Below, piece by piece: positions 25,485 through 37,789 of a stretch of DNA of 64,000 bases. The notes under the pieces were generated by a model. It saw nothing but the letters and a program-made list of their open reading frames with translations. It was not told where the DNA came from and made no database searches. The DNA comes from Gyrodactylus bullatarudis. Lineage: Eukaryota; Platyhelminthes; Monogenea; Gyrodactylidea; Gyrodactylidae. Positions within the stretch are counted from its first letter, which is position 1; each line of letters begins with the position of its first letter. The DNA is taken from positions 389,739 to 453,738 of the forward strand of contig SSNU01000110.1 in the NCBI GenBank assembly GCA_012064415.1, read 5' to 3'. A program made the position numbers and the translations under genes.

Positions 25485-25945
25485 TTGGACGAAATTTTGC
25501 GAAATTACCTAAATCGCCCATCGATATGATAAATCTAATCTTCAAGTAATTTAATATTATCCCACCAAATTTTGCTTCAAAATACCTTTCGATACTTCTG
25601 GAATGAGATAAACAAAATTGTGAATTCTTTTAAATTTAAAACGTTCTTTGTAATATTCATGAAAAATAAGAGTAATTTCGTTTTGAGCTATTGAAAAAAC
25701 AATTTTAAAAGGATTTAAGTCATTTTTACAACTTTATGTTAAGAAATAATGTGAATCAAAGTTACAATTATAAATATAAAACAATAAAAAACGTTCTAAA
25801 TTTGAAAATTTAAACTATTTCGTTTATCTTATTCCAGAAGCATGGAAAGTTATTTTGAAGCGAAATTTGGTGGGATTATATTTAAATACTTGAAGATTAG
25901 TGTTTTCATATCGATGGGTAATTTAAGTAATTTTCGTCCACTGGT
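25485..25945. mobile_element. hAT-like MITE, family B, copy
   Basis: Arms of about 130 bp are imperfect reverse complements, with CCCACCAAATTTTGCTTC on the left and GAAGCGAAATTTGGTGGG on the right. The outer end starts TAGACTTTTGGACG. A second, related but shorter fold-back follows at 25965-26175. The best preserved copy of the family is at 49719-50156. Confidence 0.7.
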
Positions 25946-25964
25946 GTGACTCTTGGACGAAATT

Positions 25965-26175
25965 TTCCAAAATTACTATAGAATCCAAAATATCTTTTTA
26001 TGATCCTGTGATAAACAAAATTAAAAAGGTTTTCTTTATTTGAAAAAAAATTTTAATTCAGAATCAAATCAATCCTGCAAATTTACTGGAAAACAAAAAA
26101 TTAGAAAAGGTTTTTAATTTTGTTTTATCAGATGGATGGGCAATTTCTAGTAACTTTTGAAACTTTCGTCCATTC
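25965..26175. repeat. Short fold-back related to MITE family B
   Basis: The left end CTTGGACGAAATTTTCC and the right end ACTTTTGAAACTTTCGTCC are inverted. Inside, TAAACAAAATTAAAAAGG is mirrored by TTTTTAATTTTGTTTTATC. Only the tips match family B. Confidence 0.5.
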
Positions 26176-26899
26176 AAATTAAAGAAAGCATTTTCCAACT
26201 ACACTTTGAATTTCTCAAAGGATAAATGACCAGAATAATAATATTTCTTTGGGAAAATTTCCTATCGAATGAAGCGAGATTAAAACGTCTGGTTTTCCTC
26301 TCATCTCTTACACGAGAGGAGACAAATTTTCCTCTTTCTCTCTTCCTAGCTATCAAAATGCAACTTTTCATTCTCTCTGATCAGGGGAGAAAAGTATATT
26401 GTTCTCTTTTTCATTCAAAAATGTTTTTATAAAGAAATATTTTTGCCTACTACATATATATTTACTCAAGAGGTGATGTTCACTGCAATGGGAACAGAAA
26501 ATATATATTTGCTGAAGCGAGAAATTAAATTCAAACTTTCATGAGATGAGATTTTTGTATCAATGTATCGTGTCAAATTTAATATCTTATTCTCATTCTC
26601 GAGTTTAGTACATTTGTCCTTCATTCAGCTAGATATGCATCTCAAATATGTGTGATTGAGTTTGTATATTGGAAACTGGAAAGGCATGGAAATAAGAAGA
26701 AAGAAAAAAAAACATTAAAACAGGAAATATATTTTTTATTCCTCTTTTTCTCTAAGATATTATCTGGTTATGATTCGCAGACAGTGCTTATTTCTTTTGA
26801 ATCAACTCAAAGATTTGCATTAAAAGATTTTTCGATTTGATATTTTCCTTGGAATGTGAACATTTTATTATTCCAATGACCATAAACATTGCTTAGTAA

Positions 26900-27253
26900 T
26901 CATATTCGAGTTCTTCGAGTGGTTTCGATAAAATCAAGTTACTGAGACATCGAAGATATTTTAGATGCCTAAAACTTGCTAATGATAATATCTCCTCACT
27001 TTGGAATGCGAAATTGAACCAGAGAGTCTTACGTAACAAGAATATTAAACTTCAGAGACCTATCAATAACTCATTGAAAACTTTATATTTTTTTGATAGA
27101 CTTCCCAGTCTCTTTAATGAACTGACAAGAAAAAACATTTCATTTTCCAAAAAAGAGTTGTATAAGTATTTAGAGAACCTATAAAAATTTCCTTTTTTCA
27201 TTTGTATGATATAATTTAGACTATAAAGATTATTATTATTATTATTATTATTA
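26900..27253 (+). pseudogene. Non-LTR retrotransposon (LINE) 3' end
   Basis: A frame open from 26900 ends at TAA 27182-27184. It reads DKIKLLRHRRYFRCLKLAND and, further on, FFDRLPSLFNELTRK and FSKKELYKYLENL. An Asn/Arg-rich stretch, then RLP.L.N, then a helix with a final ..YL..L before the stop is the typical carboxy terminus of CR1/Jockey/Rex-type LINE ORF2 proteins. After about 45 bp of 3' UTR the copy ends in a TAT repeat (27231-27253), a common LINE tail. The RT and endonuclease are missing (5' truncation). Confidence 0.65.
27231..27253. repeat. (TAT)n microsatellite, LINE tail
   Basis: A 23-base run of TAT units directly follows the LINE 3' end and is probably the tail of that insertion. 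Confidence 0.85.
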
Positions 27254-27719
27254 AATTTTTCTTTCTTTTTATCAAGTTATAAAAATTAATTTTATTAGTC
27301 ATGGAAATTCTTTTTCAATGTTCAATAGCTAGAAGTTAAAGAAAATAAGGGTATTTTTTTACAATTATAAATATAAAACAAATCATAAATAATCGTTGAG
27401 TTAACTTTTTATTTAGGTGTAGAAAATTCTTATTATTCTTGATTTATTGAAAAAATCATAAATTCCCATTTGCATAGCCGATTTCTATTTAATAACTAGA
27501 GATTACAGTTGTTTTTTAACAACATTTTCTAGATTAGTAACATGGTTCACTTTAAATTATGACTCATTCATTCACGAGGGTAGATTTTAGAAATGTCATT
27601 TTTCTAATTATAGGTGTGGGCCAATGTAAAGTTTTCGCTAAACACATAATAAAGATTCTCCATTCATTTGATCGACAGAAGTCTTAACAATGTAAAAAAC
27701 TTATTTTTAAAAATTATCC

Positions 27720-27895
27720 CAGACAACAAAAATGGGTTTTGAAACTTTTGATTCAAGAGAATTTAAATGATACTGGTGTACAAGTACCCGTTTTCTATCC
27801 CACTTTGCCCAAATCATAATTAACATTAGCTAATATAATTTTTGTTGTCTGGATGCAGCCTGGGGTCATTTTTGACACCATTTCCAGGGAGAGGG
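27720..27895. repeat. Small inverted-repeat element next to a piggyBac-like terminus
   Basis: CCAGACAACAAAAAT at 27720-27734 is the exact reverse complement of ATTTTTGTTGTCTGG at 27838-27852. Immediately right of it, a GGGGTC / GACACC pair leads to GAGAGGG next to TTAA (27896-27899), resembling the piggyBac-type ends at 12680 and 38488. The left TTAA end was not identified. Confidence 0.5.
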
Positions 27896-28318
27896 TTAAT
27901 TGTAACAAGTAGATGATTCGCTGTAATGGAAAAGTGGACAAGTCAACTATATACTGGACTGATAATCCAGATTATATTATATTTTAATTAAAAAATGTAT
28001 TTTGAAATCAGCAACTTTTTTCAGCTCAAAAGTCAAATGGAATTTGGCGACACTTTGAAATTAGAATTATGCCATAAATTCCATAAAATTAGAGCGCAGA
28101 CAAATTTTATTAAGATTAAATTTATTGAATTTTTCCAGCAAAATTCATTTTTCCAATAAAAATAGTGGAATATAACAGTAGATAGGCAAACAGAGTGGGG
28201 CAGACACTCTTCTTGATCTTAAATTCTTATACTTCAACATGAGCAACGGTATTTTATGTGGGCGGTATTTTCTAATAAAAATTGAAACTTTCACCAACAA
28301 TCATAAAATCAACACACA

Positions 28319-28496
28319 ATGCACGGTGAGTTCAGATCCGTTATCTTCGAGAGTGCATGAAAGATTTAATTTTGTCTGCAGCTATCAAGTTTATATTTGT
28401 CCTCGTTCTGTTCGCAACCTATGGTACGTAAATATTTCAGTTAATATTATGAATTTAGCCCTAGCCGGTAGTGAGTTTTCGATTCATCCTCAATAA
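28319..28496 (+). CDS. Possible spliced micro-gene for a tiny secreted peptide
   Basis: A classical signal peptide appears only after splicing. ATG CAC G (28319-28325) meets a GTGAGT donor. A 56-nt intron ends in a good acceptor (TTTTGTCTGCAG). Exon 2 (28382-28423) reads AIKFIFVLVLFATY and ends at GTACGT. A 35-nt intron follows, and exon 3 (from 28459) continues ALAGSEFSIHPQ, then TAA at 28494-28496 with AATAAA overlapping. Both introns are phase 1. The spliced product is 28 residues, mostly signal sequence. More likely exon 3 uses the internal GTGAGT at 28471 (again phase 1) and the gene continues into unseen small exons, as in micro-exon genes of flatworm parasites. It lies on the same strand inside the large PDZ-gene intron. 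No transcript evidence is available. Confidence 0.45.
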
Positions 28497-30915
28497 TAAA
28501 TCAACTTAATTTTATCTTAAAAACCTGCCTAATAGGAGGAAATGTGAGTGGCTATTAGATGTCTCATTCACATATTGAAACTTTAATCTCTTTTTTTAGT
28601 TCATTAAAGTGAGTCTTGTTAGAAGAAAATGATTGATGGATTTCTAATTAAATCATTTGAATCCTAACCTTAGTGGCAGAATTTGCAGAGGGGTAAATAA
28701 TACTCGGAATGAAATGAATAAAAATTAATTGATCGGATAATATACGCTTACTTATTTTAGTAACTCAATTTTTGAATATTTTTATACAATATAGATCGAA
28801 TATTCTTCAAAAAACTAGCAAAATTGAAAATTTAACTTTTTTATCCTTAAAGAATCTAAGGACCTTAAAAAATGCATATATAGCATATTTTAAATACGAG
28901 GCATACTTTTTAGTATAAACACAGTGTGATATTTTAAATTGCTGTGGGGGTAAGGGCTAAAGAGTTGTTAGTGCATATACGTGTCATATATTAAAACAGC
29001 ATATTTTTATTCGAAGAAAATGCATTTATTTCAAAATAACTAACAAGTAGTATATTAATCACTAGAAAATTCGAACGTGAAACTCGATCTCTCAAAAATA
29101 ACTTACAAGTAGTATATGTTTTTATGAAGAAAATCGATACATCATATGTTTTGCGCATATAAATGAATTTATAGGTCATATTTCTTGAGTTCCTTGAAAT
29201 ATACAAAATCTGAGCCTTTTATTTATCCTAAAAGAATCTTTTCTTGAAATAATGTACATTGAATTAAGAGTTTGAAACTTTCTGAAAGCTAAAATTGGGC
29301 TAGAATTTGAACTTTGTAATGTTTGAGCGCTATACCGACAGAAATCTCATTTTTCGAAATTAGTGGACAATTTTTCTATATCAGAAAAAAATTTGGCAAA
29401 ATAAATGAACAAGTTTCCAGAATAAGGTGTAATTACCAAAAGAGTTTATCAAAATCAGTGTTCACTTTCTCGAATTTAGTGTTATGCTTAAACAAAATTA
29501 CTAGAGAACTTTGGAGAGTTTATCGAAATGGAGAGACATTATTTCGTCTTTAGTGGATAGTTTTTCTAATATTATAAAACGTTATTTATTTTGCATTTGA
29601 ACTTTACCAAAAACACATTTTATTGTTCAATCACATTGAATATACTATTGGCCATGAACTTAAGATTGTAAGCTATTAAACTTACTGACTGAAAATGATT
29701 CATCAGGCACATTCTCTGGTTGAAGGAAATTTTCTTCAACTGATTTCAGTTGACCCACTGGTTAAAGACCATCGACTCTTCCATTTGGTTTGAAAACTTC
29801 TTGTAAGTAGAAATATGAAATTCTTTAGATACTAACTGGAAAATTGAACGAATCCCTTGCAGTGATAATTAAAAGACTAAGTAAACTTGGAGAAAAATAA
29901 GAGAGGGTAATTATTCTTTAATTTAACCAATTGCATTCTCTTTCTAGTATATTCGTTAAATTATGCTTAAAGTAATCAAAAAATTTCCTAGAAATCTTAT
30001 CAAGACAAAAATGAAAAGAATATTGCGGATTAAGTCAAGGCATCATGTTTAACTTTTCGAGTTTATGCTTTTATTTGATAGAAAATAAGAGAATATGAGA
30101 GAAATTCCTATTGAATTATAATTCCATAAAAATCTTGTTCAATTCATGTTAATTTCACTGTAGAAAAATGTAAATTTCGTTGTTTCAAGACCTCAGAAAT
30201 CAGTGATTGACCCTTATATTTTGTGAATGAATTACAATTACAGCCCTTAAAAAAAGGGCAGAGGGGTAAATAAAATTAATTATTTTCATTTCACTTTAGG
30301 CAAGACAATTATATATTATTGCCATAGACCGTGTATGCATTAGGCATATACCAAAAAGGGGCAGAGAGGTAAAATATTTTTGTTACACTTTAGGCACAAC
30401 ATATATATTGAATACAAAATGAAAAAAATCTGGTCAAGTTGGAAAAATTTACAAATTTCAGAAAACGCCTATCACGGAGCATAAAGAAACTATTGAAAGC
30501 ATCAATAGAAAAGTGTTTGGGGGAAGAAATGTATTTGTCATTCTCTATTGCGGATGGTTTTAATTCCTTCTAAATTTTTCATTCTAGACGTGATACTTTT
30601 TAAAGCTTCATTAGTACATAAGAATTTAAACAGAAAATTTTGAAAAGTTTCGATAATAAATACAGTTCTGAGTGGAATCATGTCTATTTTTTTCAATTGA
30701 TTGAAATAATTTGAAATTTGCATCTCAAACTTTTTAATTTGTAGAATTGAACGGATCAATTTAGGAAATTAAATTTGAATCTAGCATTCTGCAATGTTCA
30801 ATTCTTCTTCTCTTCTTTGACGAATGAATATTTTGATTTTGAAAAATTAACTGAATATCTGAAAATCATCTATAAAACTGAGGAGAATGATGAATTTTGA
30901 TATTTTTCCTTTCAG

Positions 30916-30969
30916 AGCAATGCCACAGAACCCTACAGACGTCCATTGTTTTCTTCTATTTTTGATCAA
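30916..30969 (+). CDS. Probable internal exon of the PDZ gene (18 codons)
   Basis: It is bounded by a pyrimidine-rich acceptor (TTTTTCCTTTCAG) and a consensus donor (CAA|GTGAGT). In phase 0 it reads SNATEPYRRPLFSSIFDQ. Entry and exit are both phase 0, matching the exon ending at 11814 and the exon starting at 34625. The short length and the lack of a domain keep this tentative. Confidence 0.5.
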
Positions 30970-32039
30970 GTGAGTTATTGATACTTAAAATTTCTATCAC
31001 TTTTATCCATTTCTACGTTATAAATTAGAAAATAGCAATAATTTCACAAAAATTAGCATTTTTATTCTAAAAAATAGCAATAAACTAAATTCCCTATTTA
31101 AAAAGTCACTCCTTATGTATAAGTTTATAAACTGACATGTACTACGAAATATTTGATGAAACTATATTTTTGTCTGGTTGAAACTAGGATTCTGTACACA
31201 TACGATAAAACCCAAGACCAATGAAAATCAATGATTCACTCTTATTGGTTTAAAAATAATACTCGAGTTGTATCAAAATCTTTCTTTGTTCCTATAGACG
31301 GTAACAGGGTTCAACAGGTTTGGAATTTTAATATTTGGTTACCTGAGAGATTTGATGAAGTTTGAAGACAATGATTGTATCATGGCTAAGAAAGAAAGGC
31401 TTTTTATTTGAATGTTGGGTATTGTTTACATTGTTCGGTGAGCAAATTAAGAAGCTAAAAATAGCAGTTAATTAGCAAAATTATTTCAGAAGCTAAAACA
31501 GAGACAAAAATATGCCTTCGATCACTTTTCTCAGATTTCGACATACTCAAAATAGCAAAAATAGCATTTTGACCGCCCTAGTTATAATATTGCTGTAGAT
31601 TGCCTCTAGTTTTGTTCAAACTTAGGGTAAATATTTAAGGTATTCAATAAGAGGTATTAGATTCTGTACAATTGATTCTAGTTCAAGGAACTAAAAGGCT
31701 TGAGCAAACCCATACTTCTTCATTGATAAGCTCCATACGAAATTTTCATCTCAAAAATACTCAAGTCTGACCATTTTCTTCTATAAAGTTTACGAGTAAA
31801 TAACTTGACGTTAATTAATTCAGATTTCCTTCTCTTTTTGTATATTTGGCGTAATTCCTAGGAGAGAAGAGGGAAAAAATTGAGTGGTCAAGTCAATTTG
31901 TCAAAGAAAGTCTTCCAAAAAGATAGAAAAACGTAAAACAAATAGGCAGATCATTTATCAAGGGAAGTATATGACTCTCTGAGCTATAAATCTTGGAAAT
32001 TATCTCAAGAAAGTTATGATTATCGGGTCAAAGTTCCTG

Positions 32040-32380
32040 AGAGAAATCAGATATCTTTTTTTTCAGAGATTTTTTTTTGTAAAAATACTCGAATTCCCAA
32101 TTTATCGAACTATAAGCTGAAAAATTCTATGCAATTTGAAAGTGGTCAAAAGAAACGTTGTAGCCGAATATCTTCTTTAAAATGTTTGACTGATCCACCA
32201 CTTTTGAGGGATTTTCGAAATTTCATTGATTTTCAACTAGTTAAAATGATCAAAAATCTAAGTTCAAAAAGATGTGAATTTGGCGCCAAAAAATATTTTC
32301 TTATTTTTTCAGGATTTCATTCTACTATTAGATCTGGATTTCTATCAACTCTTGATGAAAAAATTGAGATTTTCGTAAAA
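32040..32380. repeat. Dispersed fold-back repeat FB1, copy
   Basis: It carries the family words TTTTTGATCATTTTCA (inverted), TTTGGCGCCAAAA, AACTCTTGATGAAAAAATTG and GAGATTTTCGTAAAAATCAT. The 126-codon open frame across it (32129-32509) is translated repeat, because the same words are non-coding in other copies. Confidence 0.6.
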
Positions 32381-33740
32381 ATCATAGATTCATATCAATT
32401 AGCTTTATTAGCTTACGTTATAGAGAAATGTTTCATCTCTGAGATCTGTATGATGATGTTTAAGAAGAAGATATCCATGTCAGATGAAAGACGAGAAATC
32501 TCAAGTTGAATTAAGCATTTTTTTCACTTTCATAGCAAGTCCACTAGAGAGTGTAAAGTATTGTTCAAAATTTTCTTGAAGATCTCTTCATGTTGATAAG
32601 AACAAATAAGTAGAATTTTAGGAGTAAAAAATTCAACGCAGTACAGGGGGAGTGGAGCAGAAAATATGATCCATGCTGCTGAATCGAATGAAAGATAGAC
32701 AAATTTCATTTTGTAAAAGAATTAGCTATCTTTCTTCTGCAGACAAGATGATGATCAAAGGAATAAAAGGTAGATGATGAAAAATAATTTAAGTGCTGGA
32801 GTTTCTTTCAAAGTACAGAAAAAATGCTTTAAAATTTTTCATTCCATTCAAACTTACGACCAGCTTAAAGAATTAACCAAGTTTTTAAAGTATGCTCCTA
32901 TTTTTTCACTTTCCAATTAAATTTAGAGGTGGGCTAAAATTTTAGTAAAGCTAATGATGGTTTTTGTTTTAATCTGTAACTGGTTGTAGCTAAAATCCCT
33001 AATGACAAACTTCTCAAACATCAATGGCCGATTTCGAACTCTTGGTCAAATGATGGTTTAAATGCTTCAAATCTTCGAATTTGATAAAATTTTTGAGCAC
33101 AAAAAAATAGCCTTTTTTCGGCTGGATTATATTTTATTTCAACACTTTATTGGCTCATTCTAGCTTAGATTTGACTTGATTTTTAAAATAATATTTAAAA
33201 AAATAACTTGTCACGGACATATCACGACATTTCAATAAAACGACTTTTGTCAATCAAAGATTCCCTGTTTAACAAGATAGATTTGAAACAATTCATCAGA
33301 TTAATTTTCTTTTGAGTATGTCAATAATAATTTGAAATGTTTATTCTTGGTTCTCCGTTATCTGTGATAAGATTCGTTTCTCATAGATGGAGAAAAAAAG
33401 AAACTATTCTGGTGATTAAACATTGTGGAATAAATCGGAATCTTTTGAATAATTAGATCGGAATGCTATAAAATATGCCGAGAGTGCATTGATTAAAAAC
33501 TATGAAAACAAAAAAATATTCTTCAATTTCTAGTATTGATTTCAATAGATTTAATAAAATTCATAACTAATTAGTTATAATTTGACATTAAGTTGTTGTT
33601 CAGGGCGATACTTTTCTCCAAGTCGAATTGTAAACAGAAATATCCACCTGATCAGAGAAAAGCGGAAACATCAGTTTAAATGTTAACCTTAGACATTGGG
33701 TATTATTGGCTCTTTCGGTGTTGAATACTATCATTCTAGG

Positions 33741-34070
33741 TCTTTTCGAACTTTGTACTCAAAATTTTTATTGAATTGAAAGTGGGAGCGCGGCCAAGAG
33801 ATGTTTTTTCGGGATCAAGATTAGACAAGAAAATCAATTCAACTGGATCTGTTCATATTATCATTTAGGAGCGGAATTTCGATTTTTTTGATCATTTTCA
33901 CTACTTGAAAATCAGTGAAATTTCGATAACTCAAAATTTCTCGAAAATGGGAAAACTCTCGATAATCTAACGATGCTTTTTTATCTGATCCTGAAAAACT
34001 CTTTTGATCACCGTCCTACTTTCACAGCAATAAAAATTCAAAGTTCGAAAAAATGGGATTTTGGCGCCAA
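33741..34070. repeat. Dispersed fold-back repeat FB1, best copy
   Basis: The left arm (TTTTCGAACTTTG, GAAAGTGGGA, GATCAAGATTAGACAAGAAAA) is mirrored by the right arm (CTGATCCTGAAAAACTC, TCCTACTTTC, CAAAGTTCGAAAAAATGGG). The centre is TTTTTGATCATTTTCACTAC. It gives a hairpin with arms of roughly 100 bp, interrupted by mismatches. Pieces of this family recur more than ten times in the window. Confidence 0.7.
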
Positions 34071-34624
34071 ATTGGAATTTGAAAAGTCACCATATTTTTC
34101 ATGAAAACAATTTTTTTTATCTTGGAGATGATTACTTATTTCGTCTTTGACTGTGACTATGCTGTGAGTATGCCCGAAATAAAGCGCTTATCTCTAAAAA
34201 AAAATCTCTGATGAAAAAAATCGAGATTTTTGTAAAAATTATAGATTCCCAACTTCATATCAATCACAGCTTTATTCATTTTATTTGATTTATTCTAAAC
34301 TATCTAGGTTAGTTAAATTAATTCTAAAATATTTTCAAGATAAAATTGCAGAAGCTTTAAAATTTACATAAAACCCTTTGTTCATAGTCAGAAAATATGG
34401 AAAATCTTGAACAATATTTTTATTAGCTGTTTAGATTTTTTTAAGGCGACGTACAAACTAGTTGGTATTAACAAAGAAAAGTCAGGAAATGTGTTTTCTT
34501 GTCGTACAATAGGCGACATTTAAAATTACCAACTCATTTAAAAGTTCTTCCTAATATTATCATTTTTGAATTGTTATATAATGCCTTGAAAGACAATGGA
34601 GAAATATTTTTTTTCTTCTCTTAG

Positions 34625-34651
34625 CGTTATTATGACACAATGACAACTATT
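34625..34651 (+). CDS. Probable micro-exon of the PDZ gene (9 codons)
   Basis: The acceptor TTTTTTTTCTTCTCTTAG is excellent and the donor ATT|GTAAGA is good. The 27 bases read RYYDTMTTI in phase 0; the other two frames are stopped. It is phase 0 at both ends, so it fits between 30969 and 34885. Evidence is purely splice-site quality and frame. Confidence 0.5.
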
Positions 34652-34884
34652 GTAAGAACCTTTTATTTAATTATAACGTGTCATTTTAACCTTTCTTTAA
34701 AGTTGTATATACCCTAAGCAAGCAAGAAGAAATAATTTGTGGCTTACCGGTATTTAGTTAATATCTTCTTAAACAATAACAATGGCGGCTATACAGTAAT
34801 TTTATGTTTTTACGTTTGAGTTGATAAAAAATTTATAGAAAAATAACCTCTATAGAAGGATTTAATTTCTAATTATTTTTTTAG

Positions 34885-37789
34885 AATTATATCAGTGAAA
34901 AGTTTCAAAACTGTTACTTAGCAGGTGATAGTTCCGATGAAGACGTTGATGAATCACAAGATGACCTTGAAATGATAAACCTTATGTCGAATACATATCT
35001 CAAAGCAGTTCAAAATAGCGGTGATAAGGATGATTTGAAAAGTTATCAAACTGAAGGAATCATACATGTTGTCCTAAGAAAGGAATATCCCCAGGAAAAA
35101 TATGGTCTGAAATTAGAAAAGACAACCTATAATGTAAATTATTTAATTCGAACAATAGGAAGGAACTTTTTCGTCGTGAAAAATGAAGAATATTGAAAAT
35201 TGAATAATTTAAGTATTTCAAATCAAAATGATCATTGAAATCGATAAAAACTTAATTAATACATTGATAATCTCTACTGGATTCTCATGAGTTAGTATGG
35301 AACCCAAAAGTATTTTCTTAAGGTGCTCTGACACGGTTGAATAAGCTCATGTCTAGTAGACTTTGATGAAATTTCGTAAAACTGATGAAACCGCTTGTAA
35401 TTTTGTTTACATAATCTTTGAGCTATTTCTAAATCATTCCACCATGTCTGGCTGAGTCAACTCTTTAAATGATTCTTGTATCATATAAACAAAATTTCTG
35501 AAATTTTCAAATTTTGAACGTTTTTTATTTTAATTTTTGTTTATTATATTCGATTTTATTAACTTTACGCAGTTATAAATAGTTTAAATATTTTGGATTT
35601 TGAATGTAAAAGAAATTTTTAATGAAAATATAAATCGAGAGAATATTAAGAACGTTCAAAATTTGAAAATTTCAGAAATTTTGTTTATATGATACAAGAA
35701 TCATTTAAAGAGTTGACTCAGCCAGACATGGTGGAATGATTTAGAAATAGCTCAAAGATTATTTAAACAAAATTCCAAGCGGTTTCATCAGTTTTACGAA
35801 ATTTCATCCAACTCTAATGTCTAGTAATCAGGCATTAAATAACAATCTGATGAGATTTTCTAAAGTCTACTTTATCATAGTTAAAAAATGAAAATTTGCG
35901 GTTTACTTTCTCTGATGAAAATACTTAAAAGATTATTTTTTAAACGAATTTAATGTTTTGAAATTTAAAAATACAAAAGTTGTTTTTTGTAAAAGGAATA
36001 ATACACTTGTTGAATTTTTTGCTTTTTTTCATAAAACAACATAAGAATATTTATGAAACATAATATATTTTCAGACAACTTTTATTACCATGGTTCTTCC
36101 CCAATCGATAGCAGAAAAGTCAGGATTAAATGTTGGAGATAGAATCGTTAGGATAAATGACTTGAATACTAGTGACATGTCGTTGTTGGAAATAACTGAA
36201 CAAATTCGTCTGGCGAATCATTCTGTTAGTATATCATATCAGCCAAAGTAAGTTTAGATGAATATTTTTTTATTCTTTTCCAGAATAAAGTACATGCAAT
36301 GCATAACGTTTTACACTAATTTTTAAATAAATAAATAATGATTTCTAAAAAGTATGGTTTGTACAGTAATTCATTTTTAAACAAATAATAATAATAATTG
36401 ATAACAGAAGAGGTCAAGAAAAATTCAAAATTAAGGTAGATGGGAAAAGTAAACTGATTTTGGTGTAAATTTTTGCACTGATTCCACACCTGTTCTCAGA
36501 TGAGAAGAATTGAGATAATTGGAAAAATCAAAAATCCAATTTTCCCAAAAGCCATAAGCGTTGTTCAATTAATTTTTTCGCGAGTAAACAAAATTTAAAA
36601 TTCTACTTCGATCGATATGACTTTCAAATAAGTTAAAGCTGTATTTTTAGAATTTTTGTGCAATTCTCACCATGTTTTATAAGAATAATTAATAATCTTG
36701 ACTTACCGAAAAGATTTTACAAAATTTTTAAGGCTAACTATATCTAAATTTTATGAGCTTTCAGAATCTGCCAGTGGTTTTCTGTTATCAAATCTAGAAT
36801 TTTTGAAATCTTCTCTTATATGCGAAAATTTTTAATTTTTGTTTTTTCCAATTATCTCAGAAACTATAAGAAATTCTTCAGATCTGAGATCAGATTCGGA
36901 ATCAGTGAAAAAATTTTTTGGATAAAAAAAATATGAAAATACAGTTTAATTTGAAAAGCCTCAACTCTTCAACCTTTAAGCTCAATATTTTTAACAATTT
37001 CAAGATTTGAAGCAATTGAGTACTGATATTTAGGATTAACACTCGATGTAAGATTTAAATTCGCCTAAAACAGTTCACAGAATTGAATCTCAAAATTTTA
37101 CTAGCTTTCGAGTGTTTCTAAAAATAGCTATTATCTTCATGTCAATTCTAGCTAAAAGTAAAAAACATTGGAAAATCATCCCATTTGAGAAATTTGTTAA
37201 AACAGACCAAACAATTTACTAAACTCAAAATTCTTTAAATAATCCTCAATCAAAATACTGTATAAATAAATCTTTTGGACAAAGTTGCCGTCTTCGGATT
37301 TACTGTTAGTTTTAATTAAATTTTGTTTTTTTCCCCTAAAGAACATTTCTTCACACCGCAGTATTACACAAGGAAAAAGGTAAATTGGGCATTCGTCTGA
37401 AGGAGCACTCATCTGTGAGTAATATGATCAACCTGATTCAAGGAATAGAAAAGAGAATTTTTTCAAATCTTTAGAATCTTTGGATAGATATCGTTCTACC
37501 CTTCTCACCAGCAGAAAAGTCTGGCTTAAAAAAGGGCCAACGTCTTATAAGTCTCAATTCGAATAATGTTGTCGGCTGGACACATAAACAGGCCATCGAA
37601 TGGCTTAGAATGTATCCAGATAACTATGATTTAATTCTATTGGTTCAAGACACAAACGATGACGATTCAATTCGTTTTCAGAACTCTGATAGTCAAACTT
37701 GTCCAAATGTAAATATTGATAGTTATGCAGGGAAGACGCCAAATTCTGATGATAAAAATAACAATCAAGTTATTCCTCAAAAAATTTAA
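34885..37789 (+). CDS. Tandem-PDZ scaffold protein, PDZ-encoding exons
   Basis: There are four exons: 34885-35133, 36075-36247, 37342-37414 and 37475-37789 (stop TAA), all with GT..AG borders and matching phases 0, 2, 0. An acidic segment (SSDEDVDESQDDLEM) precedes PDZ1, which reads IIHVVLRKE, YGLKLEKTTYN, ITMVLPQSIAEKSGLNVGDRI. PDZ2 reads VLHKEKGKLGIRLKEHSS, IDIVLPFSPAEKSGLKKGQR, then VVGWTHKQAIEWLR. YGLKL and LGIRL are the carboxylate-binding loops. The first alphaB residue is His in PDZ2 (class I ligand preference) and Leu in PDZ1 (class II-like). The C-terminal tail is Asp/Asn-rich with no domain. With the upstream exons the protein would be about 415 residues. Such proteins gather membrane-receptor tails or channels at the cell cortex. 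Two close PDZ domains near the C-terminus recall syntenin or X11/Mint proteins, but orthology is not established. Confidence 0.85.
35357..35816. mobile_element. hAT-like MITE, family A, with 8-bp target duplication
   Basis: The 460-bp element lies in the intron between PDZ-gene exons 35133 and 36075. It starts TAGACTTTGATG and ends CCAACTCTA. It is flanked by perfect ATGTCTAG copies at 35349-35356 and 35817-35824. Arms of about 170 bp are inverted (for example GTTGACTCAGCCAGACATGG on the right and CATGTCTGGCTGAGTCAAC on the left). Eight-base duplications and TAGAG-type tips suit the hAT superfamily. No transposase is present. Confidence 0.85.

Larger units (their letters stand above)
11815..30915 (+). 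other. Putative ~19-kb first intron of the PDZ gene, loaded with repeats
   Basis: If the exon chain is right, this is an intron. It contains a piggyBac 3' end (12680), fold-back repeats (14190-16590, 23815-24180), a Penelope-like element (18865-21160), MITEs (25485-26175), a LINE tail (26900-27253) and a possible nested small secreted-peptide gene (28319). The stretches 16600-18850, 21170-23800 and 28520-30900 otherwise show nothing I can identify. Confidence 0.45.

Noticed and set aside
28239..28496. 85-codon unspliced frame over the secreted-peptide locus
   Set aside because: The spliced reading gives a clear signal peptide, while the unspliced one crosses two good donor/acceptor pairs and resembles nothing.
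32129..32509. 126-codon plus-strand open frame
   Set aside because: It is almost entirely FB1 repeat sequence, which is non-coding in its other copies.
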